In this document: positions 1 to 12,757 of the stretch, piece by piece | Position numbering within the stretch: position 1 is the first letter of the stretch | Layout: every line of letters starts with the position of its first letter | Assembly (NCBI GenBank): GCA_025200525.1 | Contig: CM045761.1 | Location: forward strand, 62,900,009 to 62,964,008 | Direction: 5' to 3' | DNA from: Camellia lanceoleosa | Lineage: Eukaryota; Streptophyta; Magnoliopsida; Ericales; Theaceae | Length of the DNA stretch: 64,000 nt | Program-made: the position numbers and the translations under genes | Notes under the pieces: model-generated | Seen by the model: the letters and a program-made list of their open reading frames with translations, nothing else | Told to the model about the DNA's origin: nothing | Database searches by the model: none

Positions 1-475
1 TTGTTGCTATTTTAATTCTCACACTTGTGTTTTGAGTTGTTGATCTTTGAGAGAGTAAATTGAAGAGTTTTGATAGAAATTTTGGGTTGGCAATCGATCG
101 CATTTGGGTAGCGATTGATCGCTCTTCATTTTTTTTTATTTTTTTTTTAGGGGCAAACTTAAGCATTGTGTAAAGATCGAAAAGGGATTGATCTCATTGG
201 GTCGATTGATTGCTCTTGGTGTTGCGATCGATTGCTTTACCCAATTATTTTGAGAGAATTTTCAGCAATGTGTAGTGACTGATAGAGGATCGATTCATTT
301 ATAGGCAATCAATCGCTTCCTTAAGTGCAATCGATCGCCTTGTTGAAAGAAACTTAAATAAGCTTTTCTCTTCTTTTCCTCTCTCTTTCCTTTCTTCTCT
401 CTCTCTCTCTCTCTCTCTTCTATTTCAAAAACCAAACACTCTTTCTTTAAAACTCTTACATTTATCACACAAAAT
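1..475 (+). repeat. PLF-1, 5' part of a long LTR-like repeat, cut by window start
   Basis: Non-coding. It holds a cluster of near-palindromes of the form GCAATCGATCGC at 91-338, at least six of them, followed by a long CT-rich tract (about 361-420). The same order (palindrome cluster, then CT-rich leader, then a long tail) is seen in the other PLF copies, where the palindrome is usually CGCTCGAGCG. The repeat continues after copia element 1 at 7842. The left end lies outside the window, so no target duplication can be checked. Assignment to the family rests mainly on the downstream part (8545-8640), which aligns by eye with 60590-60680. Confidence 0.55.
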
Positions 476-1592
476 TGTTGGAAATAATGGTTTTATAGGC
501 TTATTTTGGGCTAACTTTGAGGCCAAATTTGAGTGGGGTTCACATGTCTTTTGAGGTGGGTCCAAAGAAGTGATGTGTTCCTTGCCGCATGGCAAGTCAC
601 ACGGTGAAGACGGTTCGTCAAAACCATAAATGAGTGAATGGGAATTTGATGTCATTTTTGGATTTGTGGAATGGACATTTCAAGAAGTAAAATGCGGGTT
701 TTCTTGAAATAGGTTGTTCCACATTGAAACTTGAAAAGAGCTTATGTATGTATATAAGCTTTAAGTGGCAACACTGGATTGGGCCCCCAAGAGACACCCC
801 AAGTTTGTAGAAGGGATGAGTTATGGGCAAAGTGAACCTTGGCTCAAACCACTACATGTCGCTGCGTCTTGCCGCCTGCTCAACCGGGTGTAAGGTAGGG
901 GGATTTTTATATTAATTTTATGGATAAAATTTATTTGAATTTTTTTCAAAACTCTTGCAGGAAAAATTAATTTAAATTTTGCGCCAATTTTTTCTGTCCA
1001 AATAGTACCCGATTTCAATCCATTTTCCAGTAGGTTCAACAGGTTCAAAATGTTCAAACAAATCGAAAAACTGCCCAACAGTTCTGGACAGTTTTATAAC
1101 TGTTGCAGTTAACAGATCTATTCAAACTGGTTCTGCACCTGTTCAATTTGAAATAAGATCTGTTTAATTCAAATAATACTTGTTCAGTTTGATTTTCAGA
1201 TTTGTTCGGCCCTATAAGTACCAGGACATTTTTCAGCATTTCTACATTCCAAAAATCATCTTCTTGCTTTCCATTTCTTGCTCTGTTTGCATTATTCTTC
1301 ATATTAGTTATTTAGAGAAATTTAGAGAGTAAAGTACACAGGTTTTGTTCACCGTATAAATTGTTTGGAGTGCTACTACAATTTGTGAAGATCATTGTAT
1401 CCTGGGAGATAGATGTCATTTTTCTATAAGCACCATAGTGGGGCAAATCTGTGTTAAGGACAAAGTGTTATACACTCAACTTGATCTTTTAAATATTTAT
1501 TCAGTTCAGTAAAATAAATTTTGTAAGTAATCTATTTTTATTTGCTTGATTTGTTTCAAATTATTTATTTTACACAGAAGATTGTTTCAACA
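476..1592 (+). repeat. 5' LTR of copia element 1
   Basis: It starts TGTTGGAAATAATGG and ends GTTTCAACA. It is about 1.12 kb and aligns with 6690-7841 throughout, for example the 'gttcaatttgaaataagatc' stretch at about 1140 and 7387. The ends form short inverted repeats. Visible substitutions and indels between the two LTRs point to an old insertion. Confidence 0.9.
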
Positions 1593-2180
1593 ATCTTCAG
1601 ACATATTCAAATTATTCTGTTTATATATAATTTTTCGTTTGTTTCTTTCTTTTTCTTACATAAATTATTTTCTGTGGTTTTATAAAATAATATTCTGGTT
1701 GGAAAAATAAATAGTAGTAATATACTGTTTGACAAATTGTAGTAATATACTGTTTGTTTTCTTTGACAACCAGTAGTAATACACTGGTGTCATTAACAAT
1801 TCAGAATATTTATTTGTGAAGTTGGTCAGAAATTAATTTTGATTTTCAGAAATAATTTCTGAGTGTTCATTAATTAAAATTATGTTTTCAGTATTTTAAT
1901 TTTTGAAGTGTTACAGAAATATTTTTCTGTGTGGAATTAATTTGTTTAAATAAAATTTTATTTTATTTTCAAATTAATTAGAAATAAAAGTTACAATTCT
2001 TTTTTCTTTTATTTTTTACAGAATTTAATTTTGTAGTTTTGGTTTAAATTTTCTGTGTAGTATAAAATTCTAATTATAATTTTGTTTTATAATTTAGAAT
2101 TCACGGCTACTGAAACTGGTCAAACTAATGCTCAAACAAGTACTAGTGTAGTGGCTGCAGTTACTCCAAACTCTCCTATT

Positions 2181-3012
2181 ATGACTATGCCAGTCAATCA
2201 CGATGAGAAGTTAGAGAAGTTCTCAGGAATTTATTTTAAAAGATGACAGCAGAAAATGTTGTTTTATCTTACTATTCTCAACCTGGCACGTTTCCTCCGT
2301 GGGGATGCTCCTACTCTGAAAGAGAATGAAGCCGACTAGCAAATGGTTGCTGCAGTCGATGCCTGGAAACACGCTAATTGTCTTTGCCAGAACTACATCT
2401 TGAATAGACTTGATAACACATTATACAACGTCTACAGTCCTATCAAAACAGCAAAGGAACTTTGGAAGTCTTTGGAAAAAAAAGTACAAAACAAAAGATG
2501 CTAGCTCAAAAAAATTTGTGGTTGGCAAATTCCTAGACTTTGTAATGGTTGATTCTAAGACTGTCATCAGCCAAGTTCAAGATCTCCAACTCATTCTGCA
2601 TGACATTCACGCAAAAGGCATGTCTCTCAGTGAATCCTTCCAAGTTGCAACCTTAATTGAGAAATTACTACAAGACCGGAAAGAATTCAAGAACTACCTC
2701 AAACACAAGCGCAAAGAAATATCTTTGGAGGAATTAATTGTGCATTTGAGGATTGAAGACGATAACCGCAATTCAGAGAAGTGGGCTGGTAAGCATCCTA
2801 TGGAGTCAAAGACAAATGTGGTGGAATGTGCTCCAAAAGCCAAGAAATCGAAGTTTTCTGGAGAAAGTTCCTCACAAGGCTCTAAAGGAGGAGAAACTAA
2901 AAAGTACAAGTTTAATGGCAAATGTTACATTTGTGACAAAGAGGGGCATCGGGCCAAAGATTGTCATAGCAAGCGCAAAGACAAAAGAAGATCAATCAAG
3001 AAACCTGCTTAA
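2181..3012 (+). pseudogene. Copia element 1 gag remnant with zinc knuckle
   Basis: The translation resembles the copia gag (UBN2-type) family: a conserved stretch reading FLDFVMVDSKTVISQVQDLQ is followed by a basic tail and a CCHC zinc knuckle (C-Y-I-C-D-K-E-G-H-R-A-K-D-C) near 2926-2970. Such proteins form the virus-like particle and bind the element RNA. The first ATG that fits is at 2181. Breaks are an in-frame TGA at 2244-2246, where a tryptophan is expected, a TAG near 2337, and a frameshift in the A-run near 2479. The frame is then open to the stop at 3010-3012. Confidence 0.85.
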
Positions 3013-3027
3013 GCCAATATGACTGAA

Positions 3028-6000
3028 GTGGACATAATTTCTAATGGTATAGATGACATAAATCTTTCTGCAGTTATTTCCGAGGCAAACCTTGTCGGAA
3101 ATCCTAAAGAGTGGTGGTTAGACACTGGTGTTACTCGCCATATCTGTGCCGAAAAAAAAAATGTTCATATCTTATTCAGTGATGGACAACGGTGAACAAC
3201 TTTTTATGGGCAACTCCTCAACTTCCAAAGTTGAAGGACAAGAAAAGATTATTCTAAAGATGACATCTGGAAAGGAACTCACTCTCAATAATGTGCTACA
3301 TGTACCGGACATTCGCAACAATCTAGTTTTCGGATCTCTGTTGAGTAAAAATAGGTTTAGGCTAGTTTTTTAAAGTGACAAATTTGTACTTACCAAAACG
3401 AGATATATGCAGGAAAAGGTTACATGTCTGATGGCTTTTTCAAAATGAATGTAATGACTATTGTACCCTCTGTTATTAATAAAAATACATCTTCTTCTTA
3501 CCTGCTTAAGTCTTCAAATTGATGGCATGGTAGACTTGGACATGTCAATTATGAATCTTTGCATAGATTAATTAATATGGAATGTTTACCTAAATTTGAC
3601 TTTGATTTAAATCTTAAATGTGAAATTTGTGTTGAGACAAAATTATCCAAAACTCCTTTTCATTCAATTGAAAGAAGTACAAAACCACTTGAATTGATTT
3701 ATAGTGACATTTGTGATTTTAAATCAATTCAAACTAGAGGTGGGAAAAAATATTTTATCACTTTCATAGATGGCTATACTAGATATAGTTATGTTTATTT
3801 AATTCAAACAAAGAATGAAGTTTTGGAAACTTTCATTCAATATAAGATTGAAGTTGAAAATCAACTTGGTACGAAAATTAAAAAACTAGAAGTAATAGAA
3901 GTGGTAAATATGAATCACCTTTTGGTAAGTTTTGTAAAGAATATGGAATAATTCATCAAACCACCGCTCCTTACTCACCTCAGCAAAATGGAATTGCTGA
4001 AAGAAAAAATAGGACTTTAAAAGAAATGATGAATACAATGTTAATAAGTTCAAGATTACCTCAGAACTTGTGGGGGGAAGCAATACTTTCTACTAATTAT
4101 ATTTTAAATAAAGTACCCCGAAAGAAAGTGAATGAAACACCTTGTGAATTGTGGTATAGGAGAGTAACTATCCTACAAATACTTAAAAGTGTAAGGGTGT
4201 TTGGCTAAAGTGACTATTCCTAGTCCTAAAAAGACTAAGATAGGTCCTAAAACTGATTGCATTTTCATTGGTTATGCCATGAATAGTAGTGCATATCGAT
4301 TTTGGATTCATAAGTCAGAACATTTCGAAATGCATGTAAATACTATTATTGAATCTCGGAATGCGTCTTTCTTTGAACATGTGTTTGTAAAACTGGACAA
4401 GAGACTAGTACTAATAAAAGATCTTATGATGCTATTACTAGTCATGATCAAGAATAAAATCAAGAACAAGAGCAAGAGATAGATCAAAATGAGAAAGAGG
4501 AACTTAGGCGTAGTAAACGTGCTAAAACCTCAAAATCTTTTGGTCTAGATTTTCTAACATTTTTGTTAGAAAATGAGCTCTTAACTTTTAAAGAATCTAT
4601 GTCCAGTCCTAAGGCTTTTTTATGGAAAAAAGCTATAAATAGTGAAGTTGAATCCATCTTGCAAAATCACACTTAGGAATTAATGGATTTACCACCAGGG
4701 TTTAAACCTCTTGGATATAAGTGGATTTTCAAAAGAAAAATGAAAGCGGATGGATCAATTGACAAATACAAGGCAAGACTTGTAGTCAAAGGATTTAGAC
4801 AAAAAGAATGTCTTGATTACTTTGACACATACTTACTGGTTACTAGGATAACATCCATTAGAATACTAATTGTCATTGCATCTTTGTACAATCTAGAAAT
4901 TCATCAAATGGATATGAAAACTGCTTTCTTAAATGGTGAGTTAGATGAAGAAATTTACATAGAAAAACCATAAGGATTTTTGTTCGAGGAAAATAAAAGA
5001 AAGTGTGTAAATTTGTTAAATCATTATATAATTTAAAATAAATGCCAAAGCAAAGCATGAGAAATTTGACAAAGCAATGATGTCAAATGGATTCAAAATT
5101 AATGAATATGACAAATGTGTTTATATTAAAAACACAAGCAAGGGTTATGTTATAGTATGTCTTTATGTGGATGATATGCTCATCATATGTAGTAATAACG
5201 ACATGATTAAAACTATCAAGACAATGTTGAATAAACATTTTGACATAAAGGACATGGGAATTGCTGATGTAATAGTTGGTATGAAAATTACCAAAACATC
5301 ATAAGGATATGCTTTGTCACAATCTCATTACATTGAGAAAATACTTGACAAATTCAGCAAAGATGATGATCATCTTACTAGAATACCTGTGGATGTTAAT
5401 TTGTTTCTTTCTAAGAATGTATAGAAAAGTATTTCTTAATTAGAGTATGCCCAAATTATTGGAAGCTTAATGTACTTGATGAACTGCACTCGCCCAGATA
5501 TAGCTTATGCAGTAAGTAAATTAAGTAGATATACGAGTAATCCAAGAGTAGAACATTGGAAAGCAATTATAAGGGTTTTAAGATATCTCTTATTTACTCG
5601 TAATATTGGGCTAAATTATACTAAATATCCAGTAGTACTTGAAGGATATTGTGATGCAAACTGGATATTGGATACTAGAGACTCAAAGTCCACCAGTGGG
5701 TATGTCTTTACTCTTGGTGGGGTGGCTGTATATTAAAAATCTTCCAAACAGACTTGTATTGCTAGGTCTATTATGATCAGAATTCATAACTTTAGATAAA
5801 GTCGAAAGGCGTAATGGCTTCGCCACTTCCTTGAAGATATTCTAATGTGGCCAAAACTGGTGCCTACTATATGGATACATTGTGATAGTCAATCAGCAAT
5901 TGGTAGAGCATAGAGTCATATATATAACGGTAAGTCACGACACATTCATCATCGACATAACACCGTGAGACAACTACTCTTTAATGGAATTATTTCCATT

Positions 6001-6108
6001 GAATATGTGAAGTCCAAAGACAACATAGCAAATCTACTAACCAAAGGGCCAACAAGAGAGTTAGTTGAGAACTCATCGAGGGGAATTGGACTTAAGCCTA
6101 TTAAATAA
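3028..6108 (+). pseudogene. Copia element 1 pol remnant (protease, integrase, RT, RNase H)
   Basis: Scattered frames together give a full copia pol. A protease-like WWLDTG motif lies near 3112-3129. Pre-integrase and integrase segments follow (a WHGRLGH-like start near 3524, a zinc-binding CEIC near 3620, catalytic core about 3700-4130 including QQNGIAERKNR). Reverse transcriptase is at 4683-5300 with the YVDDML catalytic motif near 5164-5181. RNase H spans about 5470-6108 with YCDANW and the terminal KSKDNIANLLTKG. Many frameshifts and stops (for example 4971-4973 and 5302-5304) mean no polyprotein can be made. The lineage within copia is not certain; the gag and C-terminal wording look Tork-like. 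Confidence 0.88.
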
Positions 6109-6689
6109 GAGTTACCACAATGGTAACCCAACCTAGTTGACTGGAGATCCCAAGATCTAGGTTCAAAGGGACAACCAAGTTGTGCATGACTCATAAGGAT
6201 CACTAAGGAGTCTAATTCTTACCCATTGCTATGATGAAATAGTGATGTCTGCAGCGTTTTAGGTTAAGTAATACTTTTAATGATTTATATCTAGGTATAC
6301 CTAGTGGAGTATGACAAGATGCACTTCATAAAAATCACCTATATGAGTGTGGATTAGGCTGGTTCTATGAGATTTGTGAAGGGCTATAATTCTTTAGAGC
6401 ACTCATGAAAGACCAAGTTGTTTAGGGCCAAAATGAACACAATAGTGAGAACTAAACTGTTTCTGATAATATACTGTGTGAGTTCTATTCTCTTGGTTTA
6501 CACAAACGGCTGAACATTTTTAGACATCATGTTCACTGATTAGCTAGTAAATCCGATAGTGTCTTACAAGGGAAGGTTCAAAGCCAAAAGTTACCTATCA
6601 TTTGTAGAATATTTCCAATTTCTACACTCTCTATAATTAGATCATGTTGTTGCATTTTTTTTCCATCAAATTCCATTCATGTGGGGGAT

Positions 6690-7841
6690 TATTGGAAATA
6701 ATGGTTTTATAGGCTTATTTTGGGCTAATTTTGAGTCCAAATTTGATTGGGGTCCACACGTCTTTTGAGGTGGGTCCAAAGAGGTGACATGTTCCTTGCC
6801 ACATAGCAAGTCACACAGTGAAGACGGTTCGTCAAAACCATTTATGAGTGAATGGGAACTTGATATCGTTTTCGGGTTCGTGGAATGGCCATTTCAAGAA
6901 GTAAAATGTGGGTTTCCTTGAAATGGGTTGTCCCACATTGAAACTTTAAGAGAGCTTGTGTATATATATAAGCTCTAGGTGGCAACACTTAGATTGGGCC
7001 CCAAGGGGCACCCCAAGTTTGTAAAAAGGGGGAGTTATAAACAAAGTGAACCTTGGCTCAAACCACCAGACGCGTGAGCACACATCGCGCACGACGTCCA
7101 TCTGACCGGCCTTCCAAGTCGTGTCGGGTGGGGGTTGTGGATCGGGTCGGTTCTTATATTAATTTTTTGGACAAAATTTATTTGAATTTTTTTTCAAAAT
7201 TCTTGCTGGAAAAATTAATTTAAATTTTGTGCCAATTTTTTCTGTCCAAACAGTACCCGGTTTCAGCCCATTTTCCAGCAGGTTCAACAGATTCAAAATG
7301 TTCAAACAGATTGGAAAACTGGCCAGCAGTTCTGGACAGTTTTATAACGGTTGCAGTTAACAGATCTGTTCAAACTAGTTCTGCACCTGTTCAATTTGAA
7401 ATAAGATCTGTTTAATTCAAATAATACTTGTTCAGTTTGATTTTTAGATCTGTTCAGCCCTATAAATACCAGGACATCTTCCAGCATTTCTGTATTTCGA
7501 AAATCATCTTCTTGCTTTCTATTTCTTGCTCTGTTTGCGTTATTCTTCTTATTAGTTATTTAGAGAAAATTCAGAGAGTAAAGTACACAGGTTTTGTTCG
7601 CCGTACAAATTGTTTGGAGTGCTACTACAATTTGTGAAGATCATTGTATCATGAGCGATAGATGCCATTTTTCTGTAAGTACCGTAACGGGGCGAATCTG
7701 TGTTAAGGACAAAGTGTCACACACTCGACTTGATCTTTTAAATATTTATTTGGTTCGGTAAAATAAATTTTGTAAGTAATTTATTTTTATTTGTTTGATT
7801 TGTTTTAAATTATTTATTTTACACAGAAGATTGTTCCAACA
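6690..7841 (+). repeat. 3' LTR of copia element 1
   Basis: It is about 1.15 kb. It starts TATTGGAAATAATGG (TG mutated to TA) immediately after the purine tract GTGGGGGAT and ends GTTCCAACA. It matches 476-1592. It contains GC-rich sequence near 7060-7150 (repeated CG-rich words such as CGCGTGAGCACACATCGCGC) that is shorter in the 5' LTR. Confidence 0.9.
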
Positions 7842-9201
7842 AAAACACCCAATCTCTCTTATCTGGAGTTAGAGTTTGTTCAAAACTCGTTTACTAAAGT
7901 TGTAGAGTGCGTTGAGGGTTTTGATCTTATCAAGCCCAATCGTTATTTGGAGTAATTTTGAGTTTGGGCCTTTGTCTATCTCCTCTTCAATCTTGAAGAA
8001 GGGATTCTTTTACATATATAAATTTGATTTGAGTAGTATATGTGATATTTTGATTAATTATGAGATTGTGAAAAATGTAAGAGTTTTTATAGAATTATTG
8101 TATCAAAAATTAGGACTTTAATGTATAATCATATTCTTTCAAAAAAATCATTTTCATAAACAAGAGTTGTGCATGAATTTGTCAAATTTATTTCAAAAAG
8201 GCAAAAGTCCTAAATTTTTTCAAAACCCTAAAAATTTGAAAGCTGATGAAACGTTGAATTATTACCACTTTTGGTAAATTGAAAATATCCATGAGATTAT
8301 GATGTATTAAGATAATTGTTTGTGGCAATAGGTGGAATGCTGCATTGTTGTGTTGTAGAGATTGATGATTTAACAAAATCAAAACCATTTGAAAAATCAT
8401 GCATTGAGTATCTCATATTATTATTAGACACTATGCCTTGGACAAATTATGATTTTTGTCATGTTTATGAAATGATTGAAAATTATTGGAATTTGTTGAA
8501 TAATTGTGGATGAATCCGGATAGTGTATAAAATGATTTAAAATGTTGAATTAAGTTGGCTTGAGGTCCTCGGTGAAAGACCGAAAATTAGTGTGGAGTAG
8601 GTATCAATTTTCTTCCAGCTAGCAACTGGTAAAATGGGGGTGATTTTAGTAGTTCTTTGATAAACTACTGGTAGATATTTACTTAGAGATTCACTGTATT
8701 CTCGAATTAAATAAATACTCTTTTGAATTATGAAAGTTGAGGAAAACGAAAAGTTGTTTGGTTAATTTCATGTTTAAAGAATTGTTTTATCATGAAATGG
8801 CACATGTATTGCATTCATAATCATATGCATACTCAATGCCTATTTATCTAGTTAAGCCTAGTGTTTATCCCTTCGTGAAAAATTATTTTCAAGTATTGAT
8901 AGATTGCTTCCACCGAGATAAGGGCTAGATGATTTTGGGAGCGAGAAGCTCATTTATTTTGTTTCTCTTGTAAAGCTTAGGGTTTGTTTTGTATTGGGAT
9001 GAATCTTATTTTTATTGTAATAGGACGAGACTCTTGGTATATATAAGTCATCAAGGCATTCTCTTTTGAACTTAAGTATTTATATTTGAATGTAATGTCT
9101 TATATGACAGTTCCGGTTTAAACCCGATCCATTATCAACCAACAAAGCATTATCATTTTCAAAATGACCTATTTTTGAATGATAGATGAGGGGGCTATGA
9201 A
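7842..9201 (+). repeat. PLF-1, 3' part of long LTR-like repeat
   Basis: It resumes PLF-1 after the copia insertion. Positions 8545-8640 (GTTGGCTTGAGGTCCTCGGTG onwards) correspond to PLF-6 at 60590-60680 and, in reverse, to PLF-2 at 11535-11600. A polypyrimidine-plus-CAAG segment near 8885-8895 sits where other copies have TTTTCAGGT. The 3' end is inferred near GGGGGCTATGAA (9191-9202), the degraded equivalent of the GGGGCGTGACA end of PLF-6. No coding potential is seen; open frames here are short. Confidence 0.5.
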
Positions 9202-10858
9202 ATTAGTTTCTCATATTGCAGTGCACCCAATTAAAATAAACAAGAAGCTAATTATTATTATTTTTTGATAAATTAAACAAGAAGCTAATTATGTTGTGTA
9301 TTAGCCACTTGAGAATGTTCTGTTTAAAACACACCAGAACACATTATAGTCACAATTGTATTTGTTTTATAAATTAGCACATTAGAGTATTGGTGTCATA
9401 CAATTTATTTGTTTTATTTGTAATGATATAAAAAATATTTTTCAGTTCACCATTTTGTTAATAAATAAATCATTAAGTCAATTAATAGTTTTTAATGATA
9501 TGAGAAATAATTTTCAATAAACAATTATGATAATTTATTATTGCATAGGAGAATTGGTTTTTTTTTTCCCCCTAAGTATTGTGGTAAAAGAAAAAAAAAA
9601 AAAAAAAAACTATTCTCCTATGCAATAATAAATTATCAAAATTATTTATTAAAAAATATTTCTCATATCATTAAAAACTATTATTTTTTTAATGCTTTAA
9701 ACAAAATAGTTAACTGAAAAATATTTTTCATATCATTAAAAATTGTCAATTTAGTTAATGATTTACTTATTAATAAATTAGTCATTTGTTACGCAAGTAT
9801 GATTTATGTATTAATAAAATTGGTCATTTGTATATATATATATATTTTCTTCTACTTCTTTATTAATTTAGTGAATTATCTTAGTAGTTTTTTTAGATGG
9901 GAGAATTATCTTAGTATTCGTTTTATATTTATTTGTTAAGAAAAGCTACGCACCATAATTTTTTTTTATAAATTCGGAAGAAATGTTAAAGACTCATAAA
10001 TTCACCTAAAATGATATGATAATAGAATTGGAGTCTACATCATTAGGTGTATAACAAATCAAAAAATGATATACCATAGCACATAATTGTATTATGGGTA
10101 CTTGGTCCAAAAGTCTAAATTTTAATTTTGCTTGCCCAAAAATCCAGACACTGAAACACTTTGGCCAAAAGAACGAACTCAAACAAAATGATCAAAATAT
10201 CATTCTTTATATATATATATATATATCATATATGGTCCAAACCCTACTGTCTCTCTTTCTCTCTCTCTTTATTCTCTCTTCTCTTTATCTCCCCTTCTCT
10301 TCCGAAGTCATCGCATCATCCGACACCACTGCCACCTTGCTACCCCTCACCACTGTGAGATCTCTCTGAATTCAAACAAGTTCTCTTTTCCTTCACTCTC
10401 ACCGACAAGGTGGTTGCCAGCGATTCTGGACATGAGTGAAAGTGAGATAGATGGGAAAGACCACCACCACACAGGTTTGAGATAGAAGGTTTAAGATCTG
10501 AACGATTCATTTGGTGAGATCTCGCAAGAAAGCTTCGGAAGACGACAAGATTTGCCCCATCGTTGTCCTTCCTCCTCCATTTCTTTCTTTCTCTCTCTCC
10601 TCTATGTTCTCTCTTTCTCTGTCTCTGTCTCTATGTATATATATCACTTACTCATCAAATTTGAAAGTGAGTGATATGGTGTAATGGTGATCTCAAACGC
10701 ACACTCTCTCTTATTATTATTCTTGTTAAATCTTCATCTTCAAATCTAAATATCCATCTCAGATTTGAATATGCTATTGCTGTTGTTAAATATGCTGTTT
10801 CTTAAATCTGCAGATCTATCTCATTGGAAGTATCTATCTTATATCTGAGGGTTTCACA
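9202..10858. other. AT-rich intergenic DNA, no gene seen
   Basis: It contains the foldback at 9420-9745, short TA runs (9831-9845, 10206-10226) and a CT-rich tract (about 10246-10300, 10580-10635). The stretch 10240-10520 looks like plant 5' leader sequence (CT-rich, then a short open frame at 10094-10369), but I recognise no protein in any frame. Confidence 0.5.
9420..9745. repeat. Foldback (long inverted repeat), MITE-like
   Basis: Two arms of roughly 140-150 bp are reverse complements. The left arm ends near 9563 (AATTTATTATTGCATAGGAG) and the right arm begins near 9602 (CTCCTATGCAATAATAAATT). Shared words such as TTTTTAATGATATGAGAAA and AAAAATATTTTTCAGTT occur in both arms. The loop is a poly-T, poly-C, poly-A stretch of about 40 bp. 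No terminal duplication was established. Confidence 0.75.
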
Positions 10859-12596
10859 TGTAATGCTCCCAAAATAATTACAATAATTCATCTGCAAATA
10901 ACTAATACAAGATGACATAAACAAAATAATAGATTTTCATTAATCGGAATTAATTTACAAAAATGTGACACGTGCGATATACATTCATATGTTCTACCCT
11001 GAATCTATAGCATGTGATACCAACTTAAATGTTCAACAAAATATATGTCCTACAGGCTTACAGCTTTCCAAGACTATACTTGGTTACAACAAAAGAGAGA
11101 GTCTTAACCTCCATACATATAAAGCCCTTGGCTTGTGCAAGTATTGAATACAAAATAACAAAATAGAGCCTTCAGCTCCCAAGTCCTTCCAGGCTAAGTC
11201 CTTGGAGGAGGTATTTCACCAGCACCTGAAAATGATTTTCCCAAGTAGGGTGAGTCAAAACCCAGTAGAGACAATCTATCACAATATATGAATCTTAACA
11301 AAGATATAAGTAATATGCACATGTTCAATGTCCAATGACAAAATCTTTTACAACTCTTTTCCAAAACCAGGTTATGCCAAACTTACATCTCAATTCATTT
11401 TATCCCGATTTATTAGTTATACCCACTTCTAATCAATTAAACAGAGGATACACCTCATAGGTCTCCAACTAATATGATTATCATACAAATACATTCACTT
11501 GCCATTTTATAGAAATTTCATCCGCAGGAATGGCACCTATGCATACGCGCAATTTTCGGGACTTTCACCCTGAACACACAGGCCAACTTAGTTTAATGGA
11601 GTCCATTTCCTTTCTTCTCCCAAACATGGAGTATATCCCCTTTCTCCTCCCAAACATCATACATTTACAATGTATACACATCATAATCATATTCAATGAT
11701 AACAGCTAAGAGATTAGTTTTAATTCGCTTGATCCTCATGCAATTTCTACAACAATCATGGCTATTCTCCACCGATAGCCTGAAACAGATATTTCTAAAT
11801 AAATATACAATCTTTACTACAAATAAATTATCCAAATTTTCATAGGTGCGAGGTAATACATATCTAACTCCACCATTTATATAAACATCCATTCAATTTC
11901 ATATTCCCAATACAATTCCATATTTACACAAAATAATTATTCGAGACATTTTAGGACAAAATTCCATTTTCCCCAATTTCATCCCAAATACCAAAATTAA
12001 CCATTTTAACACAATACAAGCTCATATTTACTCCCATAACCACTTCCAATACATTCATTTAAAAACCCCTCAAAATATAGAGTTTTGAAATGTTTTAGAG
12101 AGAGAAAGAGATGAAAAAGTGATGTAAAATGTGGTTATTACAAACTAATATACACACAGTTCGCTTGAACACAAGAGTTAACGCTCGATCGTCAGACACA
12201 ATAAGCTGTTTCGCCCGAGCACAAGAAGTGACGCTCGAGCACAGAATGCACACTCCCAGTAATTTTGCAGACAACAGACCAACGCTCGAACGCAAGAAAG
12301 GCCGCTCGACTGAGCTTGCTCGAACTAGAATACACTCTCTCAATAGTTTTGCAGACCTGCAAAAATACTAGGAGTTCACAAAGCTCGCTTGAACGCAAGA
12401 AGTGCCGCTTGAGCTCAAGAGCAAAATTATGGCAACAAGAGCTTGGAAACTAAGCAACCAACCTCCTAAACCCAACCACAACAATTCAATAACCAAATTT
12501 AAAGAGATACAAGGGAAGCAAGAGGTAAACAACATGAAACCATAAAACCCGAGTCTGGGATACAACAAGGGTCAGATCAAAACCATAATCACTATA
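10859..12596 (-). mobile_element. PLF-2, LTR-like repeat (solo LTR type)
   Basis: It is bounded by perfect 5-bp duplications TCACA (10854-10858 and 12597-12601). On the minus strand it starts TATAGTGATTATGG and ends GAGCATTACA. It has the family layout: palindrome-like cluster at about 12170-12420 (variants of GCTCGAGCG and CGCTTGAAC), a conserved TTGGCC..GTGAAAG..CGAAAA module (reverse of about 11535-11600), and the CTCACCCTA..TTTTCAGGT module (reverse of 11228-11265). It carries no internal coding region, so it is either a solo LTR or a non-autonomous element. PLF-5 aligns along most of it. Confidence 0.85.
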
Positions 12597-12726
12597 TCAC
12601 ACAAGTTTGACAAATTTGTTTATTTTATTTTATTTTATTTTTTTGATGTTGTTATTGATGATGATGAACGAATAGGATTTGGTAATGAGTTCAACAGATT
12701 TTTTTATTTTTTTAATTTTTTGATGT

Positions 12727-12757
<31 letters not shown>

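Larger units (their letters stand above)
476..7841 (+). mobile_element. Copia element 1, degenerate Ty1/copia LTR retrotransposon
   Basis: A complete but dead element of about 7.4 kb bounded by two LTRs that align along their length. The 3' LTR has clean inverted ends (TATTGGAA, a mutated TGTTGGAA, to TTCCAACA). Flanking bases are AAAAT on the left and AAAAC on the right, a 4/5 target duplication. Internal order is gag, zinc knuckle, protease, integrase, reverse transcriptase, RNase H, the diagnostic copia order. A purine-rich tract (GTGGGGGAT) precedes the 3' LTR. Numerous stops and frameshifts make it non-functional. It is inserted in PLF-1. Confidence 0.93.
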
